Source: Methanobacteriaceae archaeon | GTDB lineage: Archaea > Methanobacteriota > Methanobacteria > Methanobacteriales > Methanobacteriaceae | Assembly: GCA_027318585.1 (NCBI GenBank) | Contig: DAHVOW010000004.1 | Location: 1 to 64,000 of the forward strand | Direction: 5' to 3' | DNA: 64,000 bases | Shown: in pieces, positions 9,534 to 17,869 of the stretch | Layout: every line of letters starts with the position of its first letter | Position numbering within the stretch: the first letter of the stretch is position 1 | Made by a program: the position numbers and the translations under genes | Notes under the pieces: model-generated | Told to the model about the DNA's origin: nothing | The model's input: the letters and a program-made list of their open reading frames with translations, nothing else | The model's database searches: none

Positions 9534-10523
9534 TTGGAACTGCAACCACAATACATTCATCTGGAATCTTTCCAGTTTGAATCTGGAGAAATTTTAAAGG
9601 ATTTAAAGATAGAATACACTACTTTTGGCCGCAAAATAAGCGATGATGAGGGAAATATTACTAATGGAATTTTGTACCTCCATGGCTGGTCTGGAAGTTA
9701 CAGTTCGGTGGGAAATGTAGGTAAGGTAATTGGACCCGGGAAGGCAGTGGACACTAACCGTTTCTTCATCATATCCCCCACTGCTTTGGGATCATCAGGT
9801 TCAACCAGCCCTTCTACCACAGGATTAGGCCCAGAATTTCCCCTTTACACAGTTAAGGACATGGTTAAGTATCACATGAAACTAATGGGGGGTCTGGGTA
9901 TAAAACATCTTAAAGGCGTGATTGGAACCTCCATGGGTGGATTTCAAGCTCTGCAATGGGCACTGGACTATCCTGATTTTATGGACCTCCTGATCCCCAT
10001 CGCCACCGGCCTGAAATCAGGAAGGCAAATGAATGGTGCTTATGGTCTTATGAGTAGGATAATTCGTGAAGATCCGGGTTACCAGGACGGTAATTATGCT
10101 CATAATCCGTTAAAAGCCTTGGAACGTGGATCCACCATTGGGTTTCTCTGGTCTATGACTCCAGAATACTTTGAAGAGGAGTTTAAAACAGACGCCGAGT
10201 TTTGGGGGGCCATGGATGAGCGTAATCAGGAAATCGCAGCTCTGGATGCTAATGACATCATTTGGCGTAACCGGGCCATGCTGGACTTTAACCTGGAAGA
10301 CCAAATATCAGAAAATAATACATCTCAAATAAGGGCCAAGACCCTGGTAATTGGCATTGAAAATGATCAGATTTTCCCTCCCAGTATCAGCACCATCCCC
10401 CTGGCAGAAACCATTGAAGATTCCCAAATCTTTATTTATCCCTCTATATTTGGCCATTATGGCTGTGTGAGGGATTTGGAACTGGCAAAAGATTCCATAG
10501 CTGCATTTCTAGAAACTGAGTAA
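9534..10523 (+). CDS. MetX-like alpha/beta hydrolase (homoserine acetyltransferase family)
   Basis: 329 residues from a TTG with AGGGGATA upstream. It has the MetX-type alpha/beta fold: oxyanion region YLHGWSGS, nucleophile elbow GTSMGG with S133, an aspartate in IGIENDQIFPP and a final histidine in FGHYGCVRD. The family includes homoserine and serine O-acetyltransferases as well as plain esterases. The substrate-binding arginine signature of true MetX is not clear here, so an acyltransferase or hydrolase of unknown substrate is the safe call. It follows cbiL closely and is convergent with msvR. Confidence 0.75.
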   Translation: MELQPQYIHLESFQFESGEILKDLKIEYTTFGRKISDDEGNITNGILYLHGWSGSYSSVGNVGKVIGPGKAVDTNRFFIISPTALGSSGSTSPSTTGLGPEFPLYTVKDMVKYHMKLMGGLGIKHLKGVIGTSMGGFQALQWALDYPDFMDLLIPIATGLKSGRQMNGAYGLMSRIIREDPGYQDGNYAHNPLKALERGSTIGFLWSMTPEYFEEEFKTDAEFWGAMDERNQEIAALDANDIIWRNRAMLDFNLEDQISENNTSQIRAKTLVIGIENDQIFPPSISTIPLAETIEDSQIFIYPSIFGHYGCVRDLELAKDSIAAFLETE

Positions 10524-10554
10524 ATAAAATAAGTAGATATAGCAAATAATCCTT

Positions 10555-11322
10555 TTATCCATGATTCACATGGAATTGGCAGTACTGATCACTCTGGGCA
10601 TAACATTTGGTTTCTTCCACAGAGACATTTTCTCCCATATAAGCTGAAAAAACCGCTTCTAATATGCCGCTATCAAATGAACAGGCCGGTCTTCCTAGAG
10701 GGGGAAGATCTTCACATTCGAAACAGTCATAGGCCTGTATTATGGGCGGTTCTAAACTTTTGATTTCTAATCTTCCTAAATGATTTTCTTCCCAGAAATC
10801 AGCCAGATTTTTGGCAAACTTATCCATGGTGGGGCCCTGTAATTCATGGTAAAAGGCTTCGCCCACTCTTAATCCAGCCTGGTGTAGAATAGGGTCGATA
10901 TTAATACCTTCATCCAGAAGGGCTACACGTATGGTGCGGAACATGAAGCGGAAGAAGCGGAAGGGGTCCCTGGAGCGTACCAGGTGTCGATCAAGATATA
11001 GATCTATATCTGATTCTATTTCCCTTTCACGTGATATGTCTCCCAGATATCTGGAATTTAAATAAAATATTTTCTTCCGACGGTCTTGGGGGTGGGACTT
11101 CCAACTGATGATCTCTGCGTCCATCAAATCCTGTAGATGAACCGAGATTGTTGATTTAGATTTACCGGTGGCGGAAACTATATCCGAACCACTCCTACTC
11201 TTCTCTTTAAGTAAAGATAATATCTCTTTCTTCACCGGGCTTTGAACCACGTTCACTCCCTGTGGTGAAGAATATATCTTAACTAGGTCCGCATTTTTTT
11301 TGGATTCCTTCATAGTCGTCAT
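10555..11322 (-). CDS. msvR: MsvR-type redox-sensing transcription regulator (HTH + V4R)
   Basis: 255 residues from ATG 11322; a longer reading frame up to 11553 crosses the divergent promoter and is unlikely. Residues ~25-90 form an ArsR-like winged helix ([14 protein letters not shown], then [20 protein letters not shown]). Residues ~115-250 form a V4R domain with five cysteines (C200, C203, C214, C240, C248), suited to thiol-based redox sensing. In Methanothermobacter, MsvR controls the divergent fpaA operon and its own gene (established knowledge); here the same divergent arrangement is seen with inverted repeats between the genes. Likely a repressor released under oxidising conditions. 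Confidence 0.9.
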   Translation of the reverse strand: MTTMKESKKNADLVKIYSSPQGVNVVQSPVKKEILSLLKEKSRSGSDIVSATGKSKSTISVHLQDLMDAEIISWKSHPQDRRKKIFYLNSRYLGDISREREIESDIDLYLDRHLVRSRDPFRFFRFMFRTIRVALLDEGINIDPILHQAGLRVGEAFYHELQGPTMDKFAKNLADFWEENHLGRLEIKSLEPPIIQAYDCFECEDLPPLGRPACSFDSGILEAVFSAYMGENVSVEETKCYAQSDQYCQFHVNHG

Positions 11323-11344
11323 GGTTGATCTGTACCCCACCCCA

Positions 11345-11440
11345 TATAATAGTTCGTATCTTATGATACGTTCGCTTTTACCCGAACCTTTAAATAGTAT
11401 TGGGTCCTTAACAACTATTGAAGTTCGTATTCGAACAAAC
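11345..11440. promoter_or_regulatory. Divergent msvR/fpaA promoter region with inverted repeats
   Basis: Contains CGTATC-TTAT-GATACG (11355-11370), a partly overlapping GTTCG/CGAAC pair (11370-11387) and GTTCG-TATT-CGAAC (11423-11436). A TATA-like TTTAAATAG at 11389-11397 would place the fpaA start near 11420, so the last repeat would overlie it. The TTCGTA half-site matches my recollection of MsvR boxes. These are probable MsvR operators. Confidence 0.65.
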
Positions 11441-11475
11441 AATATATTTGTTACATCTTGGAGATTCATGATACA

Positions 11476-12699
11476 ATGAAAGCAACTGCAGAAAAGATAA
11501 GAGAAGGAGTTTACTGGGTGGGGGTTCTTGATTGGGACATCCGACAGTATCATGGTTATACTTTGAAAGGAACCACTTACAATGCTTATTTAGTATTTGG
11601 GGAGGATAAAGTCGCCCTGATAGATAACGCCTACCATGGTAATTATCAGGAACTCATGGCCCGGATTGAAGACGCCTTCCAGAAAGAAGGTCAGGACGTC
11701 CATATCGATGTAATCATACAGAACCACGTTGAAATGGACCACAGCAGCCTTTTAACAGAACTGAATCGAAAATTCCCAGAAGCCCCTATCTACTGTACTA
11801 AAATCGCAGTTAAAGGACTTTTAAAGCATTACCCGGCACTTAAAGGAGCTAACTTCGTGGAGGTGGGGACTGGTGAGACCCTGGACCTGGGTGGTAAAAC
11901 CCTGACCTTTTTAGAAGCCTTCCTCCTGCACTGGCCAGACAGTATGTTCACTTTCCTGGCTGAAGAGGGTATTTTGTTCCCCAACGACGCATTCAGTCAA
12001 CATCTGTGCTTTGCCCAGCGTTATGATAATGAAATTCCAGAATATATCCTGATGGAGGCTACTCAGAAGTTTTACGCTAATCTGTTGACCCCTTTATCTA
12101 AACTGGTATTGAAGAAGTTCCAGGAAGTTACTGATCTGGGACTCCTAGATCAGATCAAAATTATTGCCCCGGCCCACGGACAGATCTGGACTGATCCAAT
12201 GAAAGTGATCGGTGCCTACAGCTCCTGGGCAACTGGTGAATGTGAAGATAAAATTACCATCATCTACGATACCATGCACCACTCTACCCAAAAAATGGCC
12301 CATGCCATGGCTGATGGTGCAATCAGTGAAGGAGTAGATGTTAAGATGTACTATCTCCACGAAGATGAACGCAGCGAAATCGTAAAGGACATACTGGACA
12401 GCAAGGCCATAGCCCTGGGAGTGCCAACCATTAACGACGAACCTTACCCCAGTGTAGGTGATATTTTGTACTACCTCCGGGGATTGTTATTCAACCGCAC
12501 CAGCAGGGAAAGACTGGCAGTAACCTTCGGTTCCATGGGTGGAAGGGGAGGATCACCCCATAAACTGGCGGAAGAACTTAATCAGTATGGATTCAACGTA
12601 AAAGAGGAATATGAGATAACATTCATACCGGACCAGGATGAGCTGGAAAAATGCTTCGAAGTGGGCCGAAAACTGGCCCAAGAGATAAAAACACTATAA
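11476..12699 (+). CDS. fpaA: F420H2 oxidase (A-type flavoprotein FprA/FpaA)
   Basis: 407 residues from ATG 11476; a TTG at 11458 is possible but less likely. The enzyme reduces O2 to water with electrons from F420H2, protecting the methanogen from oxygen. N-terminal metallo-beta-lactamase-like domain: di-iron motif H84-x-E86-x-D88-H89, later HWPDSMFTF and PAHGQIW. The C-terminal ~150 residues form a flavodoxin domain ([15 protein letters not shown] binding FMN phosphate, then [10 protein letters not shown]). It is cytoplasmic. It is transcribed divergently from msvR and followed 15 bp later by a rubrerythrin-like gene, forming an oxygen-defence operon. Confidence 0.95.
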   Translation: MKATAEKIREGVYWVGVLDWDIRQYHGYTLKGTTYNAYLVFGEDKVALIDNAYHGNYQELMARIEDAFQKEGQDVHIDVIIQNHVEMDHSSLLTELNRKFPEAPIYCTKIAVKGLLKHYPALKGANFVEVGTGETLDLGGKTLTFLEAFLLHWPDSMFTFLAEEGILFPNDAFSQHLCFAQRYDNEIPEYILMEATQKFYANLLTPLSKLVLKKFQEVTDLGLLDQIKIIAPAHGQIWTDPMKVIGAYSSWATGECEDKITIIYDTMHHSTQKMAHAMADGAISEGVDVKMYYLHEDERSEIVKDILDSKAIALGVPTINDEPYPSVGDILYYLRGLLFNRTSRERLAVTFGSMGGRGGSPHKLAEELNQYGFNVKEEYEITFIPDQDELEKCFEVGRKLAQEIKTL

Positions 12700-12714
12700 C
12701 AAGGAGATTTTATA

Positions 12715-13131
12715 ATGGAATTCGTAAATGAACATAAAATTGGAATTTGTAAAGGAACTGACCTTGAAAAACTAGTACAAGCAAATTTCAATGGAGAATG
12801 CCAGGAAGTAGGCATGTATCTGGCCATGGCCCGGCTGGCCCAACGAGAGGGCATGCCTGAAGTAGCGGAAGTATTAAAAACTATAGCCTGGGAAGAAGCC
12901 GAACATGCCTCCCATTTCGCCGAAATGAACGAGGTTATTAAACCCACCCTCAAGGAAAATCTGGAGATGATGCTGGAGGGTGAAACCATGGCGAACAATG
13001 AGAAAAAAACCGCGGCCATAAAGGCATTAGAGTGTGATAACGACCCTGCCCATGACTTCTTCGATGAAAGCTCCAGAGATGAGGCTCGACACGCTAAAAT
13101 GCTAAAAGGGATACTGGAAAGGTATTTCTAA
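12715..13131 (+). CDS. Rubrerythrin-like ferritin-fold protein without rubredoxin domain
   Basis: 138 residues, a single four-helix di-iron domain. Ligand motifs visible: E in [19 protein letters not shown], and DEARHAKML near the C-terminus. The C-terminal rubredoxin module of classical rubrerythrin is absent. Such proteins reduce peroxide or store iron and need an external electron donor. It sits directly behind fpaA with an AAGGAGATTTTATAATG start context, so the pair would handle oxygen and peroxide together under MsvR control. Methanothermobacter has rubredoxin-type genes at this position (recollection); here it is a ferritin-like protein instead. Confidence 0.88.
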   Translation: MEFVNEHKIGICKGTDLEKLVQANFNGECQEVGMYLAMARLAQREGMPEVAEVLKTIAWEEAEHASHFAEMNEVIKPTLKENLEMMLEGETMANNEKKTAAIKALECDNDPAHDFFDESSRDEARHAKMLKGILERYF

Positions 13132-13150
13132 GAGAGATATCTCTCTTTAA
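13131..13150 (+). terminator. Perfect palindrome at the end of the fpaA operon
   Basis: AGAGAGATATCTCTCT (13131-13146), a 16-bp perfect palindrome starting at the last base of the rubrerythrin stop codon and followed by TTTAA. A likely transcription end signal for the fpaA operon. Confidence 0.5.
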
Positions 13151-13286
13151 CATCATAACCAGGGCTGGAATCAAAAAAATAAATCTTATAATGATTAATT
13201 TTCCCCCCCTCTGGTCCTGGTATGATTCTAATTTAGTTATCACAAAAATTAGACCGATTCTAAAATAGTTTAATTTTAAACCCTCT

Positions 13287-13307
13287 GGAGGATGATTATC
13301 ATCCTCC
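13287..13307 (-). terminator. Hairpin at the 3' end of the flavoprotein gene
   Basis: GGAGGATGA-TTA-TCATCCTCC, nine perfect pairs with a 3-nt loop, overlapping the last base of the stop codon of the minus-strand flavoprotein gene. It faces the palindrome ending the fpaA operon, about 140 bp away, so the two probably terminate converging transcripts. Confidence 0.5.
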
Positions 13308-14659
13308 TACCCTCCTATTTCTTCCAGTTTTTCACAGGCGTTTTCCGCAGCTAAAATAATGGGGTCTATTACCATGGAAACTGGTGGAGCGTAGGAAAAC
13401 TCCATATTAACGAGTTCGTAGCAGGTAACCTTCTTAGCTATGGCCAGGGCCATAGTGTCGACCCGCTCCGCCACTCGTTCCTCGGCAACTATTTGACAGC
13501 CAATTATTCTACCCTGGAGGTTGCATACCATTTTAACATCGATCCTTTTTGCTCCCGGGTAGTAACGGGCCTTGGTAAGAGCCCTTTTTTTCCCGGAGAT
13601 AACAAAAATACCATTATGGGTGGCTACAGATTTGGTTAAACCAACTGCCCCGAATTCTAGGGCCCCAATCTTGGCAACAGTAGCATTTAAAACAGGTTCA
13701 ACCTCAACTGCAAGGCCTACAATATTTTTAGCAGCAATCTTGGCCTGTCTGACTGCCGTTGATCCCAGGGGAGATTGGGTGGGGTGGCCAGTGATGGCAT
13801 CAGTAACCTCTACACAGTCTCCCACAGCGTAAATACCTGGAATTGATGTTTCCATTTTTTCATTGACTTTGATGGCCCATTTTCCCAGCTCACAACCCAA
13901 ATATTCTGCTAGATGGGTTTCAGGACGCACACCGGTGGCCATTATTACCAGATCTGCTTCGATGATTTCATCTCCCAGGAGAATCCCTTCTGTACTCTCG
14001 CTTCCTATTATCTTTTCGATGGAACGCCCCAGTATTACCCGTATACCTTCTTTTTCCAGGTAATTCTGAACTAACCGGGCCATGCTCGGATCCAGTAATC
14101 TGGGAACTATCTGTGAAACCATTTCTGCTACAACTACATCAAGACCCATTTTTTTAAGTCCATACGCAGTTTCTAACCCAATTAAACCAGCCCCCACTAC
14201 CACTGCTTTTCGACTTTTCTCAGCCCACTCTTTTATCTTTAATCCATCGTTGATGGTACGGATGGTGAAAACGCCTTTCAAATTAGCACCTTTAACCGGG
14301 GGAATGAAAGGAGCGCCTCCAGTGGCCATAACCAGGTAGTCATACTCTAATTCTCTTTCATAACGCATCTTATCCTGGGTTAAGATGTATTTTATGGTCT
14401 TTTGATCCTTGTCGATCTCCAGTACTTCTGCTTCAGTCAGGACTTTTATACCCCGCTCTAGGTACTCTTCCGGTTGATGCATTATGATATCATCAAAATT
14501 TCGAACATCACCACTCAAAACATAGGGAATAGCACAGGGAGAATAGGCAACATTTTTATCCCGGGTGATAACCGTTATCTGGGCATCATCATCATATTTT
14601 CTAATATTTGATGCGGTGGAAAGCCCACCGGCTCCCCCTCCAATTATGATTACATTCAT
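13307..14659 (-). CDS. FAD/NAD(P)-dependent disulfide reductase, CoADR/NADH oxidase family
   Basis: 450 residues. FAD-binding GGGAGGLS at residues 7-14, active-site cysteine C42 in AYSPCAIPYV (the single redox Cys of CoA-disulfide reductases and NADH oxidases, not a CxxC pair), NAD(P)-binding VVGAGLIGLETA near residue 155, the FAD-contacting IYAVGDC near residue 290, and a C-terminal dimerisation domain. Likely reactions: reduction of CoA or other low-molecular-weight disulfides or polysulfide, or O2 reduction with NAD(P)H. It is divergent from the DsrE cluster and near the oxygen-defence operon, so a thiol or sulfur redox role fits both neighbours. Confidence 0.85.
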   Translation of the reverse strand: MNVIIIGGGAGGLSTASNIRKYDDDAQITVITRDKNVAYSPCAIPYVLSGDVRNFDDIIMHQPEEYLERGIKVLTEAEVLEIDKDQKTIKYILTQDKMRYERELEYDYLVMATGGAPFIPPVKGANLKGVFTIRTINDGLKIKEWAEKSRKAVVVGAGLIGLETAYGLKKMGLDVVVAEMVSQIVPRLLDPSMARLVQNYLEKEGIRVILGRSIEKIIGSESTEGILLGDEIIEADLVIMATGVRPETHLAEYLGCELGKWAIKVNEKMETSIPGIYAVGDCVEVTDAITGHPTQSPLGSTAVRQAKIAAKNIVGLAVEVEPVLNATVAKIGALEFGAVGLTKSVATHNGIFVISGKKRALTKARYYPGAKRIDVKMVCNLQGRIIGCQIVAEERVAERVDTMALAIAKKVTCYELVNMEFSYAPPVSMVIDPIILAAENACEKLEEIGG

Positions 14660-14728
14660 GTTTTTCTACCCATCATAATTATGTTAGATAATAATTTTGT
14701 AGTTATTCAAGTAAAAAATTGATCAAAG

Positions 14729-14760
14729 AAATAATCATTATTTATCATGGACGATTATTT
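14729..14760. promoter_or_regulatory. Inverted repeat between flavoprotein and DsrE genes
   Basis: AAATAATC (14729-14736) and GATTATTT (14753-14760) separated by 16 bp, in the divergent promoter region just upstream of the first DsrE gene. Operator or promoter element; inference only. Confidence 0.35.
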
Positions 14761-14779
14761 ATTCGGGTAACACCATAAT

Positions 14780-15166
14780 ATGCATATGGAACCCCAGTCT
14801 GCAGATAAAAAGTTCCTAACACTCATACTAACCGAAGGTCCGTATCGCTCCCAGCATGCTAACATCGCCTATCGCTTGGCCTCAAACGCCCTGAAATTAG
14901 GATATGGTGTCAATATATTTTTGTACATGGATGCTACACACATTCCGAAAAAAGAGCAGAACCCACAATCCTTTCCCAATGTAGCCAATAAATTTCGTAA
15001 ACTGGTGGATGCCGGAGCAGATATAAGGGCCTGTATTCGATGTGCCACGGCCAGGGGCCACACCTGCACTCCCAATCCTTACATTAAAGAGATTCGAATC
15101 ACCAGTGTCTATGACATTCCGCAATGGATTAAGAACAGCCATAAAGTTATAAGTCTGGGGGGATAG
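14780..15166 (+). CDS. DsrE-family protein with catalytic-type cysteine (TusD-like)
   Basis: 128 residues. The DsrE fold is indicated by LTLILTEGPYRSQHANIAYRL, a central GYGVNIFLYMDA strand and RKLVDAGADIRACIRCATARG, where C85/C88 sit at the position of the sulfur-carrying Cys of TusD/DsrE; C96 follows. In bacteria TusBCD passes persulfide sulfur to tRNA thiolation, and DsrEFH serves sulfur oxidation. This is the first of three DsrE-fold genes interrupted by an Fe-S protein, all on one strand with very short spacers. It ends 2 bp before the next start. Role here: probably persulfide transfer (inference). Confidence 0.8.
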   Translation: MHMEPQSADKKFLTLILTEGPYRSQHANIAYRLASNALKLGYGVNIFLYMDATHIPKKEQNPQSFPNVANKFRKLVDAGADIRACIRCATARGHTCTPNPYIKEIRITSVYDIPQWIKNSHKVISLGG

Positions 15167-15168
15167 GC

Positions 15169-15531
15169 TTGGAATCGGCTTTGATAATTATTGATAAACC
15201 TCCCTATGGTTGGGAGGATTCCTTCAGTGGTTATTATGTGGCAATAGCGTGTCTTAATCGTGATTTTGACGCCGATATATTTTTGGTGGGTGACGGGGTA
15301 TATTCTGCTCTGGAAAATCAAAAATCACAGGAAACATTGAAGTTTCCTAATGTCGGAGAATTAGCCTACCTAGTATTCCCGGAAGGGAATATATTTGTCC
15401 ATAAGAAGTCAATAGACGAAAGAGGCATCTTAGAGGGCGAACTAGTGGAATCTGCCCAGGTTATTGATGATGGAGAGTTATTTGAGATACTTGGTTCAAA
15501 AATGGGAAAAATTGCCTTTATAAAATTTTAG
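15169..15531 (+). CDS. DsrE/DsrF-like protein lacking cysteine at the active position (TusC-like)
   Basis: 120 residues from a TTG at 15169, directly after the previous stop. The pattern ALIIIDKPPYGWEDSFSGYYVAIACLNRD, then ADIFLVGDGVYSAL, is the TusC/DsrF-like half of the DsrE superfamily. The only cysteine lies in the first helix (AIACLN) and not on the active loop, as expected for a structural partner. It would pair with the preceding TusD-like and the later TusB-like proteins to form a DsrEFH-like complex. Cytoplasmic, no membrane segment. Confidence 0.75.
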   Translation: MESALIIIDKPPYGWEDSFSGYYVAIACLNRDFDADIFLVGDGVYSALENQKSQETLKFPNVGELAYLVFPEGNIFVHKKSIDERGILEGELVESAQVIDDGELFEILGSKMGKIAFIKF

Positions 15532-15541
15532 GGATTTCATA

Positions 15542-16159
15542 ATGACTGATGAGGAAAATAAACATCTGATTCTGGCCAATGGCGCCCTGGTAAGAGAGGT
15601 TACCATAAAGGAGATTAGGCCTTGTATCGTGGCGGAAGGAATGGTTAGGGTGCTCATGCAATTAGATAGTTCATTGGAAACAGTAATTCCCCTTTTAATG
15701 GCTAAATATCCTCCAGGAAAAGTTAATTATCTTAAAAAAAAGAATATTCTAACTTTATCCATCTATGACCGGCTCATAACTATTTACCCTTCTGGGAAGG
15801 TCAGTATGAACAAAACCATAGATGAAGATGATGCTTTAAATGCAATAACGAATATAATGGCCGATATAAACCAGGCTCATCTCCAGCAATCCACTACTAA
15901 CACCAAAGACCTACAGGATGCTCAGGAAAGGCTTTCTAATATTGGTCCCCTGGACCTGTACAATTGCCTACCTCAGACTGGATGTGGAGATTGTGGGGAA
16001 GCTACCTGCACGGCCTTTGCCATGAAACTTCTCTCGGGAGACACCACCCTGGACTGCTGCACTCCACTAAAAGAAAGAGAGCATTCCAACAAACTTAAAT
16101 GCCTGGAAGAGTTATTGGGCAAACCTCTGATGGCCAATATGGGCTGGAATTTTTTATAA
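15542..16159 (+). CDS. Fe-S protein with TBP-like middle region, DsrE-cluster partner
   Basis: 205 residues. The C-terminal third carries C142, C148, C151, C156 and C172/C173 in LPQTGCGDCGEATCTAFA, the 4Fe-4S motif shared with the CODH/ACS gamma subunit and related corrinoid-activating proteins. Residues ~60-110 (LTLSIYDRLITIYPSGKVS, then DEDDALNAITNIMADI) look like half of a TBP saddle, a fold also found outside transcription. No enzyme domain is evident. It lies between DsrE-fold genes with 10-bp and 23-bp spacers, so an electron-transfer or sulfur-handling role in one complex is likely. Function unproven. Confidence 0.75.
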   Translation: MTDEENKHLILANGALVREVTIKEIRPCIVAEGMVRVLMQLDSSLETVIPLLMAKYPPGKVNYLKKKNILTLSIYDRLITIYPSGKVSMNKTIDEDDALNAITNIMADINQAHLQQSTTNTKDLQDAQERLSNIGPLDLYNCLPQTGCGDCGEATCTAFAMKLLSGDTTLDCCTPLKEREHSNKLKCLEELLGKPLMANMGWNFL

Positions 16160-16182
16160 TAATTTCTAAAAGGCTGGTTATA

Positions 16183-16506
16183 ATGCGCATCGGATATATC
16201 GTAACCAAAACCCCTGCAGAAAGTGGATTCAATACTTTTATGCAGTTTTTAAAAGTATATATGGAAAAAGAGGAGGTCTATGTATATTTGATTGGGGATG
16301 GAGTGTACTGTGCTCGTAAAGGCCATCAGCAATCAGTTAAGATCCAGAAAATTATTGAAAATGGTCGTCTCTATGCCTTGTCTGAGGATCTTGAGGCCCG
16401 GGGGATATCTGCCGGACAAACCTTCCCAGGAACGGAGATAATTCCCGGCTACCCAGAACTGGTAGTGACCATAATGGAAGACATGGACCAGGTACTCACC
16501 TTTTGA
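16183..16506 (+). CDS. DsrE-superfamily protein with cysteine (TusB/DsrH-like position)
   Basis: 107 residues from ATG 16183; a longer frame from 16099 would overlap the Fe-S gene and is unlikely. MRIGYIVTKTPAESGFNTF and VYVYLIGDGVYCARKG define the fold; the cysteine after GDGVY lies on the loop where sulfur carriers of this family keep theirs. The same GDGVY element occurs without Cys in the second DsrE gene (GDGVYSA), so the two are paralogues. It would complete a three-protein DsrEFH/TusBCD-like set. The zinc-ribbon small gene follows at once. Confidence 0.75.
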   Translation: MRIGYIVTKTPAESGFNTFMQFLKVYMEKEEVYVYLIGDGVYCARKGHQQSVKIQKIIENGRLYALSEDLEARGISAGQTFPGTEIIPGYPELVVTIMEDMDQVLTF

Positions 16507-16511
16507 AGAAG

Positions 16512-16676
16512 ATGAAGAAAAAGAAAATACGAAGTCAAATGCCAGTCAACTGCCAGTGCCAGCCCCCTGCCGTAGAAAAACCTCCTTCTCTTCTGCGCCT
16601 GGTGCAGTGTCCAAAATGCGGGAAGTTCTTCCAGACCAACCGCCATGTTGACTTCTGTTTTAGATGTCGTCCTTAA
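16512..16676 (+). CDS. 54-residue zinc-ribbon-like small protein
   Basis: ATG 16512 to TAA 16676, with an in-frame TTG at 16503 as alternative start. The product is basic at the N-terminus and has three cysteine pairs: CQC (residues 14-16), CPKC (33-36) and CFRC (49-52). CPKCGKFFQTNRHVDFCFRC is a zinc-ribbon pattern. It begins 5 bp after the last DsrE gene and is on the same strand, so it probably belongs to that transcript. Function unknown; a rubredoxin-like or RNA-binding zinc knuckle is possible. Confidence 0.65.
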   Translation: MKKKKIRSQMPVNCQCQPPAVEKPPSLLRLVQCPKCGKFFQTNRHVDFCFRCRP

Positions 16677-16694
16677 TTTTATTTAGACAACTAA

Positions 16695-17852
16695 TCAGAA
16701 GATAGCGGCTAGAAATCCGTAACCCAAATTTATAAGGATCAGGCTCAGGGAAAATATTGATATAATGTAGGTACAGGCTCTGGTAACTCTTTCCGAGGTC
16801 CAGTTACCGATGATTTCTTCAAAAATCAATCCTCCGTCGAAGGGTTTTAAGGGTAGCAAATTGAATAGTCCAATACCAAAGTTTAAGACACCAATCCACA
16901 TGAAGAGCTCAGCCAGATACACCAGGGCCCAGGGTATACTTCCCCCCAGGATGTTTGATAGATCATTACTCACCACATGCTTTTCTTGGCTTTTAATTCC
17001 AATATAAGCACTGTTGGTGCTGTTGGGATTGGCGCTGCTGGTGATGCTGTAGGTGCCCTGATCAGTGCCGATTGTGACCTGATCTCCCACTTTTAATCCT
17101 TGGATAACCTTTACGAAACTGTTTCGATCAGTGACGGGGTACCCGTTAATGTTCTCAATTACCATACCCTGCTGCAATATCCCGTCGGCAGGGCTGCCAG
17201 GCACCACACTCATTATTTCCAAACCCGCCGCTGGTAGAGCGTAGGGTAATAAGAACATGGCCATAATAAAGTAGATTGCAATGGCTGCCGCGGCCAGCAT
17301 CATGTTAAATATAGATCCGGCTGCGAAGATGCGTAGTTTGGAAAGGCTGCCCAGTTTATTTATCTCTTCATCATCAGGTTCCACGAAGGCAATGGGCAAA
17401 ATAGCTAATAGTCCAACTCCCAGGGATTTGATCTTCACCTTTTCCACCCTGGCCAGAATTCCATGACCAAATTCATGGACCACAATGACGGTTATAAGGC
17501 CGATTAACCCATAACCAAAGGGTAAATAAATTGGGGAGCCGGGTACTTCCACTCCGGGTAGTACAATAGACACTTGGGGCGTTGTCGCCACGGTTTCCAG
17601 CGATGAAACTAGGGTATAAAGGATGAAGCCCATTAAAAAAACAGCTACCACTATACCCCCATTCATAATCCACCGCCAGAGCCTGGGACTTTTCTGAGCA
17701 ATAGAATCAATGGAGTCCCTCATACGGGTGGTCTTCCTCAAAATTATGGGGCCTTCCATTTCGATCTTTAATCGATCCTTAAATATGAAAGCTAAAGTCC
17801 ATATAACAACAAATCCGATGGCGTAATACCATAAAGCATTCAAAACAATCAC
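16695..17852 (-). CDS. Site-2 protease-like membrane metalloprotease (M50)
   Basis: 385 residues. An N-terminal membrane segment, then a second, then the zinc motif HEFGH (H126, E127, H130) inside a membrane helix, and a further conserved NLLPLKPFDGG in a late helix whose aspartate is the third zinc ligand. Between them lies a PDZ domain (VPGSPADGILQQGMVIENING). This is the intramembrane protease architecture that cleaves membrane-anchored regulators or leader peptides. It is convergent with the DsrE cluster and 17 bp downstream of moeA. Substrate unknown. Confidence 0.92.
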   Translation of the reverse strand: MIVLNALWYYAIGFVVIWTLAFIFKDRLKIEMEGPIILRKTTRMRDSIDSIAQKSPRLWRWIMNGGIVVAVFLMGFILYTLVSSLETVATTPQVSIVLPGVEVPGSPIYLPFGYGLIGLITVIVVHEFGHGILARVEKVKIKSLGVGLLAILPIAFVEPDDEEINKLGSLSKLRIFAAGSIFNMMLAAAAIAIYFIMAMFLLPYALPAAGLEIMSVVPGSPADGILQQGMVIENINGYPVTDRNSFVKVIQGLKVGDQVTIGTDQGTYSITSSANPNSTNSAYIGIKSQEKHVVSNDLSNILGGSIPWALVYLAELFMWIGVLNFGIGLFNLLPLKPFDGGLIFEEIIGNWTSERVTRACTYIISIFSLSLILINLGYGFLAAIF

Positions 17853-17869
17853 CTAAATATCTTAAAGGT

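Noticed and set aside
10555..11553. Long msvR frame up to 11553
   Set aside because: It runs across the divergent promoter and inverted repeats into fpaA; the start at 11322 gives a protein of normal MsvR length.
12582..13019. Minus-strand frame opposite the fpaA end and rubrerythrin
   Set aside because: Shadow frame, Ser/Phe-rich, opposite two well-supported genes.
16099..16182. N-terminal extension of the third DsrE gene into the Fe-S gene
   Set aside because: Overlaps the Fe-S coding end; ATG 16183 gives the family-typical N-terminus.
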